A DNA stretch of 64,000 nucleotides from Caulobacter segnis (GTDB lineage: Bacteria > Pseudomonadota > Alphaproteobacteria > Caulobacterales > Caulobacteraceae), in the NCBI RefSeq assembly GCF_023935105.1, contig NZ_CP096040.1, positions 5,499,001-5,563,000 of the forward strand. The letters run 5' to 3'. The position numbers and the translations under genes were made by a program. Below the pieces are notes generated by a model. That model was not told the origin of the DNA, did not search any database, and saw nothing but the letters and a program-made list of their open reading frames with translations. How positions within the stretch are numbered: position 1 is the stretch's first letter; each line of letters starts with the position of its first letter. Of the stretch, positions 26,914-36,376 are shown piece by piece.

Positions 26914-27098
26914 GAAGACATCTTGCCAGAGATTCTCCGCAGAAGCGGAAGTCCAACTACATCCATAAAAATACTCAAAATAACCGGCATCAACATCGAT
27001 TCGACTGGCGTTCGCTTTAGTACAAAAAAGGAGAGTAAAAAGAGAACGCCGATAAGTGACTTATCGATAATGGATCGGGAAAGAGGACTTATATTCAT
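26910..27098 (-). CDS. two-helix membrane peptide, candidate microcin immunity protein
   Basis: 62 aa with two hydrophobic segments (LIGVLFLLSFFVLK and LMPVILSIFMDVVGLPLL) separated by a short polar loop. Size, topology and position, overlapping the thioredoxin-fold gene by 4 bp in the same unit as the microcin precursor, match immunity proteins of colicin V-type systems. No sequence family is recognised. Confidence 0.6.
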   Translation of the reverse strand: MNISPLSRSIIDKSLIGVLFLLSFFVLKRTPVESMLMPVILSIFMDVVGLPLLRRISGKMSS

Positions 27099-27455
27099 CG
27101 AGTTCCCCCATGTGAGTAGCGGATTTTCTTCTATTCAGTTGGTGTAATGCAAGCCGGCCTTGCCGGATTAAACTCCGCAGAGGTTTGACCTCGCGCCCCC
27201 TCTGCCCCCGGCCGCGGGCTGCGTCTTAAGGCTGTATTTTGAAACTTACGCGCCTGCGCGAGCAATTCAAAGAGATTTTCGTTCGACAGAGCGATGCGGC
27301 TCTTCGCAAAGAAGCGAAACGCCCACTTTAGAAGAAGCTCCCGGTCAATCCCGGAGCCTCGGTGCGGTGTCGTTCTTAGAGCGTGGTCATCATGACGTGC
27401 CTGCGGACCGCTGGATGGGCTGAAAGTACTGTGGGGCGGAGGAATCTCGCCACCG
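27099..27455. other. gene-poor stretch between immunity candidate and HlyD gene
   Basis: An open frame covers most of this stretch on the minus strand (about 27131-27526) but has no internal Met, no clear Shine-Dalgarno and low-complexity composition, so I do not call it. The sequence is lower in GC than the flanking chromosome. A promoter for the minus-strand microcin unit may lie here. Confidence 0.3.
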
Positions 27456-28700
27456 CTATAGACGCATGCCTGCGGACAAAAGTGGATCGAACAGCTGTTG
27501 AAGAATGGTGGCGCGTCCAGTGACAAGGTCCGCCGTAACCCGCATCCCGGGCTTTATGTCTGCCAGCGCGCCGTATGCCTTGAGGCTGGATCGATCGACG
27601 GCGACGATGATTTTATAGGCTGGCGTTTGTGTTGCTCCTTGTTTAGCCACTTCCGGGACCGGCGCTCGTGACACACGTGCAATCCGCCCATTCAGAGCTC
27701 CAAACCGCTGGAATGGAAATGCATCAACCATGATCCGGACGGGCTGCCCCGGCTTCACGAAGCCCGCAGCAGACGTCGGTACCAACAATTCCGCTAGCAA
27801 GTCGCCCGGAGCAACAATAGTGGCCACGGTTGTCCCAGCAGCTACGAACTCGCCAGTATGGATATCGAGAGAGGCGATTTCGCCGGAAATTGGGGCCCTA
27901 AGGATTGAGGCGCCTTGCGCTTCTGCTTCGATCAGCGACTGCTCAAGCGTCAGCTTCGAGCCACGAACTTGCGCGATGTCGGCGCGGGACGTCTCTTCGA
28001 CCTGTACGGCTTGAGCTAGATAGTCCCTAGCGCTCGAGCGGCGCAGTTCGATTTGACGCTCCAAGTCGGAGACACCCTGCTGTAAGGACAGAACTGTCTG
28101 GACACGCCGGTCCCGCTCGATCAGCGAGATGTAACCATTTTCCACCAACGGTCGCACCCGATCGACCTGGGATTGGGCGAGTGCAATCTGCTTCTTCTGA
28201 AGCACCAGAGACTCGTTCAGGGTGCCGGCCTCACGCAACAGGGCCTGCGCCTGCTGATCTAGGCGCCGCCGTTCCAGTTCCGAACGGCTGGAGATCGCTA
28301 CAAGTTGGGTTTCGATCTCCGCGATCCTATTGCGGATGCCGTTCGCACTGAAATCTGAAACCTTGGCACGCTCGGTTTCTGCGCCGCTGTTAATGGCGAG
28401 GATGACTTGGTTAGCCAAGACTGTGTCGCCAGTCTCAACCCGAATCTTAGTTACGACCCCGGACTGAGTGGCGACCAGGCCGGATAGGCCGCTGGTGGGC
28501 ACAAGGCGACCGCCAACGGTCTCTTTCCGGCTGAACTGCGCTAGGCTTGCGAAAATGAGGAGCGTAGCTGCGCAAAAGGACAATACGATTGTTAGAACCA
28601 GAAAGCTTACCGGTGTTTGTACCGACACCCTGCCCATAAAGCTGTGTCTTTGTGCGTCAATGGACTCCTGACGAAACAAGGACAACGCTAAGCACTCCAC
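27456..28700 (-). CDS. HlyD/CvaA-type membrane fusion protein for microcin export
   Basis: 414 aa with a cytosolic N-terminus, one transmembrane helix (SFLVLTIVLSFCAATLLIFA), a lipoyl-like hybrid half (SGLSGLVATQSGVVTKIRVE), a long coiled coil (about residues 125-245) and the returning lipoyl half and beta-barrel (ILRAPISGEIASLDIHTGEF). This is the periplasmic adaptor of a type I secretion system and would link the C39 ABC exporter to a TolC-type channel. It is divergent from the ABC gene with 79 bp between starts. GTG 28700 is the longest start; a TTG a few codons in is also possible. Confidence 0.9.
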   Translation of the reverse strand: MECLALSLFRQESIDAQRHSFMGRVSVQTPVSFLVLTIVLSFCAATLLIFASLAQFSRKETVGGRLVPTSGLSGLVATQSGVVTKIRVETGDTVLANQVILAINSGAETERAKVSDFSANGIRNRIAEIETQLVAISSRSELERRRLDQQAQALLREAGTLNESLVLQKKQIALAQSQVDRVRPLVENGYISLIERDRRVQTVLSLQQGVSDLERQIELRRSSARDYLAQAVQVEETSRADIAQVRGSKLTLEQSLIEAEAQGASILRAPISGEIASLDIHTGEFVAAGTTVATIVAPGDLLAELLVPTSAAGFVKPGQPVRIMVDAFPFQRFGALNGRIARVSRAPVPEVAKQGATQTPAYKIIVAVDRSSLKAYGALADIKPGMRVTADLVTGRATILQQLFDPLLSAGMRL

Positions 28701-28779
28701 CTAACCGCGAACCTGTCTTGCCGCGAGCTAAGTTACGTGCTCAACCATTGGCCGTGTCAAGCTCGTTTGGGAGGGCTCG

Positions 28780-30909
28780 GTGGCGTTCGACGGTGTGGAC
28801 CAAGAACCAACGTTTGAGCGCCTTTTCGCGCGGAATCGATTGCCGATCATTCTCCAAGGGGAGGCCGCAGAATGTGGCATCGCCTGTCTGGCCATGGTTA
28901 GCAGCTATCACGGCCACATCATTTCCCTGCGCGAAGCGCGTAATCGATTTTCAGCGTCGCTCAAGGGCACGTCGCTTGAAGCCATTATCGGCATCGCCGA
29001 TTCGCTGAATTTCGTCGCGCGCCCGGTTCGGCTGGAAGTTGAGGAGTTAGCTCAGCTCAAGAAGCCCGCGATCCTACATTGGAACCTGCGACACTTCGTT
29101 GTTCTCTCAGCGGTCAAGGGTAACGAAGTTACTATCCATGATCCCGCTCTGGGATTGCGGAAGATGAACTTCGAGGAGGTCTCGAAGTCGTTCACAGGTG
29201 TGGCGCTGGAGCTTTCTCCGGCGACTAACTTTGAGCCGCGCAAAATAATGGAGCGGCCCGGTCTTTGGCAGATCATCCATATCGGCCCTGGCGTAATCTC
29301 CACCCTGGCTCAGATGTTTCTTCTGGCTGTGGTCATGCAAGTCTTTTCTGTTTCGGCCCCGCTGCTCAATCAGATGATCGTCGACAGCGCGATTACGCGG
29401 GGCGACAAGGATCTAGTGGCTGTAGTCGCCGTTGGCATGGTTGTTTTACTACTTGTAAGCACCTCCATCAGCACTCTACGCGGACACATTGCGCTCTATT
29501 TCAGCACTCAGGCCAATATCCAAACGCAAACTAACCTGTTTCGTCATCTTCTTAGGTTGACGCCCAGTTGGTTCGAGAAGCGGCACCTCGGCGACATCCT
29601 GTCGAGGTTCGGCTCTCTTTCCCCTATCCAGAGCGTGGCCACAACGACCATACCGGCGTTGGTGCTGGATTCCATGATCGTCATTGTCACGCTGTGCATG
29701 ATGTTCATCTATGCCCCCATCCTGGCGGCCATAGAAGTGGCGACGGTTGTCCTCTTCATCGTGATCCGGACTGTGTCGTTTCCCTATTTCAGGCGAAAGA
29801 CCGAAGAGGGCATGCACCTCGGTGCCCTCTCGCAATCGATGTTCTTGGAAACGATCCGAGGCGTACGGACCTTCAAAATCTTCGGGCTGGAGAGAGAACG
29901 GCTCGCCATGTGGCAGTCGAGCCAGGTCGCCGTCATCAACAACTCCGTCAGGGTTGCTCGCATTGGTCTTTGGGGAGGCGCGGGCGCTCAGGTACTTACA
30001 GGGGTTCAACAGACTATTATGTGGTATCTCGGGGCTAAGATGGTTATTGGCGGCGACATGACGTTGGGCATGTTATTCGCCTTCAACGCTTATATGTCTC
30101 AGTTCTCATCCGGCGCGACTAGCGTGGTGGGTCACGTCTTTGCCTTTCGGACGGCCAGTCTTCACCTTGAGAGGGTGGCAGACATTGCGCTCTCGCCTTC
30201 TGAGGATGTGGAAGGGTTGGGAATGGGCAATATTGTCAAGGGTGAGGTCAGAGTTGAAGGCGTTCGCTTCCAATATGGCGAGCATGAGGATGCAGTACTG
30301 CAAGACATCTCGCTTCACGTTGCACCAGGGGATTTTGTCGCGATCGCAGGTCCTTCGGGGCAGGGGAAGACGACACTCATGAAGCTGCTCATCGGCCTTC
30401 TGGAGCCGACTGAAGGGCGCGTCTATATCGATGGACACGAAATGCGCAAATTCGGTAGAGGAGTCTATCGTAAGCACATTGGTGTCGTCATGCAGGATGA
30501 TCAACTATTCACCGGCACGATAGCGGATAATGTTTCGCTATTTTCTCACAACGGTGATTTGAGCATGGTGGAACAAGCTTGTCGCGCAGCGCATGTTCAC
30601 GACGACATCATGCGCCTTCCAATGGGCTATCAGAGCTTGGTAGGCGATATGGGATCGGCGCTATCCGGAGGACAGCGTCAGCGCGTTTTCATCGCGCGGG
30701 CGCTTTATCGCAAACCGGCCATCCTGTTCCTTGATGAGGGAACCGCTAACCTTGATCCGGAGAACGAGGATCGCGTCATGACTTCCATTCGATCCCTGAA
30801 TATAACGCGGATCGTTATTGCGCATCGCATTGCCGCTATGCAGGGAGCAGACCGCTCATTCATAGTCGAAGGTGGCCGTCTTTCTGAAGTGAGCGCGGTG
30901 TTCGCCTAG
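28780..30909 (+). CDS. C39 peptidase-ABC exporter (CvaB/RaxB-type)
   Basis: 709 aa, starting at GTG 28780 behind GGGAGG. Residues 1-135 form a C39 bacteriocin-processing peptidase with intact catalytic residues: Cys32 in QGEAAECGIACLAMV, His105 in WNLRHFVVL and Asp121 in IHDPALG. Residues 165-450 hold the six-helix ABC membrane domain and the C-terminal part the ATPase (Walker A AGPSGQGKTT, signature LSGGQRQR, Walker B ILFLDEGTANLD). It should cut double-glycine leaders and export the mature peptide, fitting the precursor at 25913-26377. Confidence 0.95.
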   Translation: MAFDGVDQEPTFERLFARNRLPIILQGEAAECGIACLAMVSSYHGHIISLREARNRFSASLKGTSLEAIIGIADSLNFVARPVRLEVEELAQLKKPAILHWNLRHFVVLSAVKGNEVTIHDPALGLRKMNFEEVSKSFTGVALELSPATNFEPRKIMERPGLWQIIHIGPGVISTLAQMFLLAVVMQVFSVSAPLLNQMIVDSAITRGDKDLVAVVAVGMVVLLLVSTSISTLRGHIALYFSTQANIQTQTNLFRHLLRLTPSWFEKRHLGDILSRFGSLSPIQSVATTTIPALVLDSMIVIVTLCMMFIYAPILAAIEVATVVLFIVIRTVSFPYFRRKTEEGMHLGALSQSMFLETIRGVRTFKIFGLERERLAMWQSSQVAVINNSVRVARIGLWGGAGAQVLTGVQQTIMWYLGAKMVIGGDMTLGMLFAFNAYMSQFSSGATSVVGHVFAFRTASLHLERVADIALSPSEDVEGLGMGNIVKGEVRVEGVRFQYGEHEDAVLQDISLHVAPGDFVAIAGPSGQGKTTLMKLLIGLLEPTEGRVYIDGHEMRKFGRGVYRKHIGVVMQDDQLFTGTIADNVSLFSHNGDLSMVEQACRAAHVHDDIMRLPMGYQSLVGDMGSALSGGQRQRVFIARALYRKPAILFLDEGTANLDPENEDRVMTSIRSLNITRIVIAHRIAAMQGADRSFIVEGGRLSEVSAVFA

Positions 30910-31210
30910 GCACGACTCAGTCGGCCAGGTCGTGTCCATTCCGCCCAAACAGTTGAGTGGCCAGCATGGCGTAGAAGAGATAGCGCACCGAGCTCGCTCT
31001 AAAGCGGACTCGCGTGAGGTTCCGACAGGGTCGGGACCCGAAATTGACATCCCGCCGACAATCAGACCTTGGGCCGGATAAAAGAGCGTGCCGGGTAGGT
31101 GCCCTCAACGTCAGGTGCCTGACAGGGCGCTTATTTCCGCTCCCGACCCAAGTCGGACCTGATTGAGCTCCGGTTGTCGGCAAAATGGAGCCGAGATACC
31201 GTTCGCCCTG
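30910..31210. other. intergenic stretch, no gene seen
   Basis: About 300 bp between the exporter gene and a small membrane-protein gene, with no frame of gene-like character and no obvious terminator. It contains short inverted motifs (GGGTCGGGACCC, AGGTGCC/TCAGGTGCCTGA). Confidence 0.4.
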
Positions 31211-31495
31211 ATGGCATGGCTCCCCTTTTCGATATTTGCTTGCTGCTGCGTGGCGCAATTTTGGTTTATACCGAAAGTGGCATCAGCTCTCGCTGCGCGA
31301 CATCCCGGAATATACGGTCGAATGCGCGGCCTATCTTATTGGAACAATCTGATCTGGTTCGCGCTCTTCCGGCGGGATAAAGGGTTGGATGACGCTGATC
31401 TGACGCGCCACACCAAGCGGTTGCAGCTGCTCAGCAGCATCGCGTTTGCGGCGTGGCTCTCATTCGCAGTCCTCGCCATGACGGGGCGCACCTAG
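31211..31495 (+). CDS. small membrane protein (94 aa)
   Basis: From ATG 31211 the product has hydrophobic segments at both ends (WLPFSIFACCCVAQFWF and LLSSIAFAAWLSFAVLAM) and a basic, polar centre (RRDKGLDDADLTRHTKRL). This gives a plausible two-helix membrane protein with a cytosolic loop. No family is recognised. It is followed by a sequence that resembles the right end of the nearby IS66 element. Confidence 0.5.
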   Translation: MAWLPFSIFACCCVAQFWFIPKVASALAARHPGIYGRMRGLSYWNNLIWFALFRRDKGLDDADLTRHTKRLQLLSSIAFAAWLSFAVLAMTGRT

Positions 31496-31517
31496 AGTCT
31501 GACAACCACCCGCCGCT

Positions 31518-31575
31518 GAACTTGATGACGTCCGCTAGTCGGACCAAGCCGCTGCGGTGCTAGCCCGGCGCGTAC
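31518..31575. repeat. relic resembling the right end of the IS66 element
   Basis: GAACTTGATGACGTCCGCTA, then TCGGACC and a CCGG-GCGTAC ending, match the last 59 bases of the intact IS66 copy (36414-36472) with scattered differences. It is probably the end of a second, decayed element of the same group, or a REP sequence shared by both. Confidence 0.5.
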
Positions 31576-31600
31576 GGCGCGCCCGTCGGTGGCCATCGAA

Positions 31601-31654
31601 CGCCTCTCAGTAGAAGTCGGGTATGGGTGAGGAGAGGAAGCTTTAACTGAGGCG
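31601..31654. repeat. REP-like palindromic element, copy 2
   Basis: Same organisation as copy 1 with a 2-base insertion in the left arm (CGCCTCTCAGT) and right arm ACTGAGGCG; the core GGGTATGGGTGAGGAG is identical. Confidence 0.75.
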
Positions 31655-32040
31655 GGCTATCCGAAGCGCCCCGTAAGCTTGACAACACACCCGAAACGTG
31701 TTGTTTCCCGCGCCCCTTCAACAGCCCCAAGAGGCCTCCCTTGAACGAAAACCCCCTCGGTACTGCCGTCTACCTATCTTGCTTTTCGACCGACAGCTGG
31801 TCGCACCTTCTGCGCATCGATCCGACGTCCATTTCGGATCTCCAAGCGCCCTTTCAAATCATTTCCGTAATCTTGATTTTGTCGATGCCCCTCCGCATCG
31901 CTCGCTTCGCTACGGCTAAATAACGCCAAGCGATCGGACCAACGTCCGAGCCGCGACTGCTTCGCTGGAAGCTCTCGCCCCTCCTCCAATTTCCACAAAC
32001 GTCATTCACCGCCGCACGTCGGCGCAACGCGGAGCTATGC

Positions 32041-33414
32041 ATGAACCCAACCCAATCCACCTACGCCAAGAAAGAACCAATCAAGATTAAGGTCGACCTG
32101 AACATCCGTAATCCCCTCAGTAAAAGTGGGGTATGGGTGAGGAGTGAGAACTTTTACGGCGAGGGTGATGGGGGTGAAGCCGTTCTTATCATCGGCTTCG
32201 ACACCGAATTTAAACCTCCAGAGGAGGTTCTTACTCGTGAAGACATCAAGGAAGGCCGAGGGAACTATCGGGTTCTCTCGTATCAGCTTCACTGCAAGAT
32301 CATCGACCCATCCCTTAGCGAGAGCCCGGAGTGGGGAACGATAAGCTATCCCGAGCCCGGCCAACGTCTTGAGTTTGGCGACCTTCTAAGCGCAGCGCTG
32401 CAAGAAGCGGTCCTCACCAAGCCTGACGTGAAAATTCCGCGTAAGATCTATCTGGTAGGTCACTTCACCCGAGCTGACCTTCCGGCCATCGCCGATTTCA
32501 AGCAGCTCACCCCGTTCCTGACAGCTGCCCGAAACACCTTCATCACGGGCATTCCGCTTGCCGTCGAGCTCATGCTCGGCAATCAAAGCGTTGGCTTGAA
32601 GATGCATCTTCGAGACACGATGCTTCTGACGCCGGCAGCGTCGAAGAGCCTGCAGGCTCTTGGTCAGCTGGTCGAGGTTCCAAAGGTGAAGCTCGATGAT
32701 GACCCGGTGAGGGAGCAGTTTTACAAAGCGAACATGGACGCGCTTCTCGCTGAGAAGCCGGACCTGTTCGATCACTATGCGATGACGGACGCTGTAATTT
32801 GCGTTCGTTACATCGAGCTGCTGCTCGATCAGTGCGAGGAAATCCTCGGACGTCGCCACGTCCCCCCTACCCTGACCAGCATTGGCGTCGATCTGCTGAT
32901 CCGCGAATGGGAGGGGCGCGTTGGGGATTGGCGCGCCCTCCTGGGCATGGAGCAGGTCACCGAAAAGGTCTTTGATAAACGAACCAATCGCCCCTTCCGC
33001 AAGCGCACGATCGTTCCTTTTAAGCAGGTCGACTACCACCTCGCTTTAGCCAACGAGGCCTACCACGGGGGCCGCAACGAGCAGTTCTGGTTCGGTCCGG
33101 CGTTCGAGGATAACTGGACCGACTATGATCTTTCCGGAGCCTACCCGACGGCCATGGCGCTCATCCGCACTCCGGATTGGCGGCGCATCTATGTCACTGA
33201 CGATGTAACGAAGTTCACCGAGCGAACGCTCGGTGTGGCCGATGTCGACTTCGAGTTTCCGGAAACCGTGCGCTTTCCGACTATGCCGGTGCGTACGGAA
33301 AACGGGCTGATATTCCCTCGCCGAGGGACGACGGCGTGTGGGGCTCCTGAGATCGCTCTCGCCCTGCGTCTAGGTGCTAGCATCAAGATCAATCACGGCG
33401 TCATCGTCCCTGAC
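32041..33414 (+). pseudogene. family B DNA polymerase (piPolB-like), 5' part before IS66 insertion
   Basis: ATG 32041 follows GCGGAG. Residues 1-458 of a polymerase that resumes in frame at 36481. The 3'-5' exonuclease site is intact: Exo I FDTEF with Asp54/Glu56, an Exo II-like GHFTRADLP, and Exo III YAMTD. YHGGRNE resembles the YxGG motif between exonuclease and polymerase domains, and motif A is DLSGAYPTAM with Asp363. Exo and motif A positions are close to those I recall for the primer-independent PolB of pipolins. Residues ~25-42 are encoded by a REP-like repeat. As it stands the frame runs 5 codons into the IS and stops at 33429. Confidence 0.85.
32113..32165. repeat. REP-like palindromic element, copy 3, inside the polymerase coding sequence
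   Basis: Shares an uninterrupted 30-base match with copy 1 and has a GTAAAAGT/ACTTTTAC inverted pair. It falls within the N-terminal coding region of the polymerase and is read in frame (NPLSKSGVWVRSENFYGEG) without a stop. Confidence 0.8.
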
Positions 33415-33507
33415 GTAGCCCTGCGGTGAGGGCCGCCTTGTCGTCGGGGCGGGTTTCCGGATGCTGCGCTCTTAAGGACGTCCTTACGAGTACGCAAAGC
33501 AGCAGGC

Positions 33508-33855
33508 ATGAGCCATTCGACATTGATTATGGGCCCGGAGCGGCGTCGGCGATGGTCTGCCGAGGTCAAGCAGGCGGTTCTGGAAGCTGCCTTTGCGCCT
33601 GGCGCCGTCGTCGTTGAGGTGGCGCGCGAGTACGAGATTTCGACGAGCTTGATCTACAAGTGGCGCCAAGAGGCCATTGGGATGAGCGCGGCCCCGGCCT
33701 TCGCGCCGGCTCTTCTGGTGGAAGATGGCCCGCCGCCGCAGCCATGTGCTGAGCAAGGTTCAATCGTTGTCGAGCTGGCCGGCGGCACACGGGTCAGCAT
33801 CAGTGCCGAGGCGCCTGCCAGCTTGGTGGCGGCGACGCTGCGAGCCCTGCGATGA
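33508..33855 (+). CDS. tnpA: IS66 accessory protein TnpA (HTH)
   Basis: 115 aa with an IS3/IS911-like helix-turn-helix (RRRWSAEVKQAVLEAAF, VAREYEISTSLIYKWRQEA) in the first 60 residues, the normal TnpA/OrfA of IS66 elements. Its stop overlaps the ATG of tnpB by 4 bp, which implies translational coupling. Confidence 0.88.
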   Translation: MSHSTLIMGPERRRRWSAEVKQAVLEAAFAPGAVVVEVAREYEISTSLIYKWRQEAIGMSAAPAFAPALLVEDGPPPQPCAEQGSIVVELAGGTRVSISAEAPASLVAATLRALR

Positions 33856-34199
33856 TCGCCATCCCCAGCGGGGTGCGGATCTGGATCGCTACAGGCCACA
33901 CGGACATGAGGAAGGGCATGCAAGGCTTGGCCCTGCTGGTCCAGGAGCAGCTCAAGCGCGATCCGCACGCCGGCGATCTCTTCGTCTTTCGCGGCCGCGG
34001 CGGCAGCTTGGTGAAGGTCCTCTGGCACGACGGCCTGGGCATGTCGCTGTACGCCAAGCGCCTGGATCGCGGACGCTTCGTCTGGCCCGTCGCCAAGGGC
34101 GGCGCCGTGGCGCTGACGGGCGCCCAGTTGGGCTACATGCTGGAAGGCATCGACTGGCGTAACCCCCAGCACACCTGGCGTCCGGTCAGCGCGGGATAG
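33852..34199 (+). CDS. tnpB: IS66 Orf2-like protein TnpB
   Basis: 115 aa of the IS66 Orf2 family: IPSGVRIWIATGHTDMRKGM near the start, LFVFRGRGG and VKVLWHDGLGMSLYAKRL in the middle are hallmark segments. Its molecular role in transposition is not well defined. It overlaps tnpA by 4 bp. Confidence 0.93.
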   Translation: MIAIPSGVRIWIATGHTDMRKGMQGLALLVQEQLKRDPHAGDLFVFRGRGGSLVKVLWHDGLGMSLYAKRLDRGRFVWPVAKGGAVALTGAQLGYMLEGIDWRNPQHTWRPVSAG

Positions 34200-34270
34200 G
34201 CCTGATCTTTCTTCGCCGGGCCTGCATTTAGGGGCGCCACAAGCGATCGGATTTATGATTCCATCGGGCC

Positions 34271-35959
34271 ATGGACGCCATGCCAGAGGCCCTGCCGGAT
34301 GATGTCGAAGCGCTGAAGGCGGCGCTGGCGGCCATGCTGGCGCGCGCCGATTTGGCGGAGGCCCAGCTCGCCGTCGCCAGGGATAAGCTCGATATCATTC
34401 AGGCCGAAGCCGCCGAGGCCAAGGCCCAGGTCTCGGATTCTCAGGCGCTCATCGCCCATCTCAAGCTGCAGATCGCCAAGCTACGGCGCGAGCGCTTCGG
34501 CGCATCCTCCGAGCGTACCGATCGGCTCCTCGATCAGCTGGAGCTGCAGCTGGAGGAGCTGGAAGCCTCAGCCAGCGAGGACGAGCTGGCCGCCGAGATC
34601 GCTGCGGCCAAGACGACGAAGGTCGCGCCGTTCGAGCGCAGACGTCCATCCAGGAAGCCCTTCCCCGAGCACCTGCCGCGCGAGCGCGTCGTCATCGAAG
34701 GGCCATGCGCCTGCGCCGCCTGTGGCGGCACGCGCCTTTCCAAACTGGGCGAGGACATCACCGAGACGCTGGAGGTCGTGCCGCGCCAGTGGAAGGTCAT
34801 CCAGCACGTGCGCGAGAAGTTCACGTGCCGGGATTGCGAGACGATTAGCCAGGCGCCCGCGCCCTTCCACGTTATCGCCCGCGGCTGGGCCGGCCCCAGC
34901 CTCCTGGCCATGATCCTGTTTGAGAAGTTCGGCCAGCATCAGCCGCTCAATCGTCAGGCCGAGCGCTACGCCAAGGAGGGCGTACCGCTTAGCCTCTCTA
35001 CCCTAGCCGATCAGGTCGGCGCCTGCGCCGCGGCGCTGATGCCGCTCTTCCAGCGCATCGAAGCCCACGTCCTGGCCGCCGAGCGATTGCACGGCGACGA
35101 CACCACGGTCCCAGTCCTAGCCAAGGGCAAGACCGACACTGGTCGATTGTGGGTCTACGTCCGTGACGACAAGCCCTTCGCGGGGCCAGCGCCGCCAGCG
35201 GCGGTCTTCTACTATTCGCGCGATCGACGCGGCGCTCATCCCATCGGCCATCTGGCGACATGGTCGGGCGTCCTGCAGGCCGACGCCTACGGCGGCTATG
35301 GCGAGCTCTACGCGCCAGGTCGGCAGCCCGCGCCCGTGCTCGAGGCCGGCTGCTGGGCACACGCCCGCCGCAAGTTCTTCGAGCTGGCCGACGTCGAGGC
35401 CGCCGCCCACAGCAAAGCGCGTGGGCAGAAGTTGAAGGCGGTCTACCCGCTGGCCCTGGAAGCCGTCCTACGCATCGACGCCATCTTCGCCATCGAGCGC
35501 GAGATCCTTGGGCTTTCGCCTGCGGAGCGAAAAGCGGTTCGCCAAGCCCGCAGCAGGCCCTTGGTGGCCCAATTGGAGGCCTGGCTGCACGAAACGCGCG
35601 ACAAGCTCACACGCGCTCACGACCTGGCCAAGGCCATCCATTACATGCTGCGGCGCTGGCCCTCGTTCGTCCGCTTCCTCGACGATGGTCGCGTCTGTCT
35701 CAGCAACAACGCCGCCGAGCGCGGGCTGCGCGGCATCGCCTTGGGCCGCAAGTCCTGGCTGTTCTGCGGCTCGGATCGTGGCGGCCAGCGCGCGGCGATC
35801 CTCTACAGCCTGATCGTCACCGCCAAGATGAATGAAATCGATCCGCAGGCCTGGCTCGCCGACGTCCTGGCCCGCATCGCCGGGCATCCCGCTCAGCAGA
35901 TCGATGAGCTCCTGCCGTGGAATTGGCGGGCCGGCGCCGCACCGGCGCGGGCGGCCTGA
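34271..35959 (+). CDS. tnpC: IS66 transposase TnpC
   Basis: 562-aa DDE transposase. A coiled-coil N-terminus (residues 10-85) is followed by a zinc-binding segment (CACAACGG, CRDCE) and the catalytic core: Asp in LHGDDTTVPVL, Asp in QADAYGGYG and Glu in SNNAAERGLRGIALGRK. Length and motifs are complete, so the element may still be active. Confidence 0.95.
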   Translation: MDAMPEALPDDVEALKAALAAMLARADLAEAQLAVARDKLDIIQAEAAEAKAQVSDSQALIAHLKLQIAKLRRERFGASSERTDRLLDQLELQLEELEASASEDELAAEIAAAKTTKVAPFERRRPSRKPFPEHLPRERVVIEGPCACAACGGTRLSKLGEDITETLEVVPRQWKVIQHVREKFTCRDCETISQAPAPFHVIARGWAGPSLLAMILFEKFGQHQPLNRQAERYAKEGVPLSLSTLADQVGACAAALMPLFQRIEAHVLAAERLHGDDTTVPVLAKGKTDTGRLWVYVRDDKPFAGPAPPAAVFYYSRDRRGAHPIGHLATWSGVLQADAYGGYGELYAPGRQPAPVLEAGCWAHARRKFFELADVEAAAHSKARGQKLKAVYPLALEAVLRIDAIFAIEREILGLSPAERKAVRQARSRPLVAQLEAWLHETRDKLTRAHDLAKAIHYMLRRWPSFVRFLDDGRVCLSNNAAERGLRGIALGRKSWLFCGSDRGGQRAAILYSLIVTAKMNEIDPQAWLADVLARIAGHPAQQIDELLPWNWRAGAAPARAA

Positions 35960-36063
35960 CGCTGCGCAGGGAATGTCCGGGTCTCGGCGGGGAGGTTACT
36001 TTGTGTGCCGACCCTAGCCGGACCTTAGTACCGCCTTTGCGGGCTACCCGCTAAGATAGCCAC

Positions 36064-36376
36064 ATGCGCACATTGATCGTGATGTTCTCTCTCGCGTTTA
36101 TCACCCCCCTTGTCGGCTGCACCGGTGAGCGCCCCGCCCGGGCCGGTTCGGTCAGAGCGGGACGCAATATCGATTGCCAAGCGGTATGCGGGGACAATGG
36201 CCTTCGACAACACTCGCGTAGTGGCTCGACGCAGTGATCGGTCATGGATTGTGCAAGGGGACAGAGCCTCAGATCCGGCGCATCCGATCGTGGTCACCAT
36301 TGACGGCGCTTCTGGCCAAATCACCAACCTGACCGGCGTGGATTATCGCGTATCTGTCAGAGGCTCGAAGCCGTAA
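36064..36376 (+). pseudogene. frameshifted small lipoprotein with PepSY-like domain (IS66 passenger)
   Basis: The first frame from ATG 36064 encodes a signal with lipobox (MRTLIVMFSLAF, LVGC), while the rest of a plausible protein (AISIAKRYAG, PIVVTIDGASGQITNL) is read in another frame to the stop at 36374-36376. The frames meet near 36128-36140 in a C-rich run, so one base was probably gained or lost. It lies inside the IS, between tnpC and the right end, as a passenger. The C-terminus resembles PepSY domains. Confidence 0.55.

Larger units (their letters stand above)
31496..32040. other. 545-bp gene-free stretch upstream of the polymerase, repeat-rich
   Basis: No gene is supported. It contains an IS66-end-like relic (31518-31575), REP-like copy 2 (31601-31654) and a hairpin ACAACAC-9 nt-GTGTTGT near 31683-31705. 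The sequence just before the polymerase start is pyrimidine-rich with several short palindromes (CGGACCAACGTCCG near 31936). This could include the promoter or an origin-like region of the element; no iterons are visible. Confidence 0.4.

Noticed and set aside
27131..27526. 131-codon minus-strand frame between the immunity candidate and the HlyD gene
   Set aside because: Only its first codon is Met, it overlaps the HlyD gene, and its composition does not look protein-like; left as uncalled.
31680..32040. Possible replication origin upstream of the polymerase
   Set aside because: Only short palindromes are visible; no iterons, DnaA-box cluster or replication initiator gene supports an origin.
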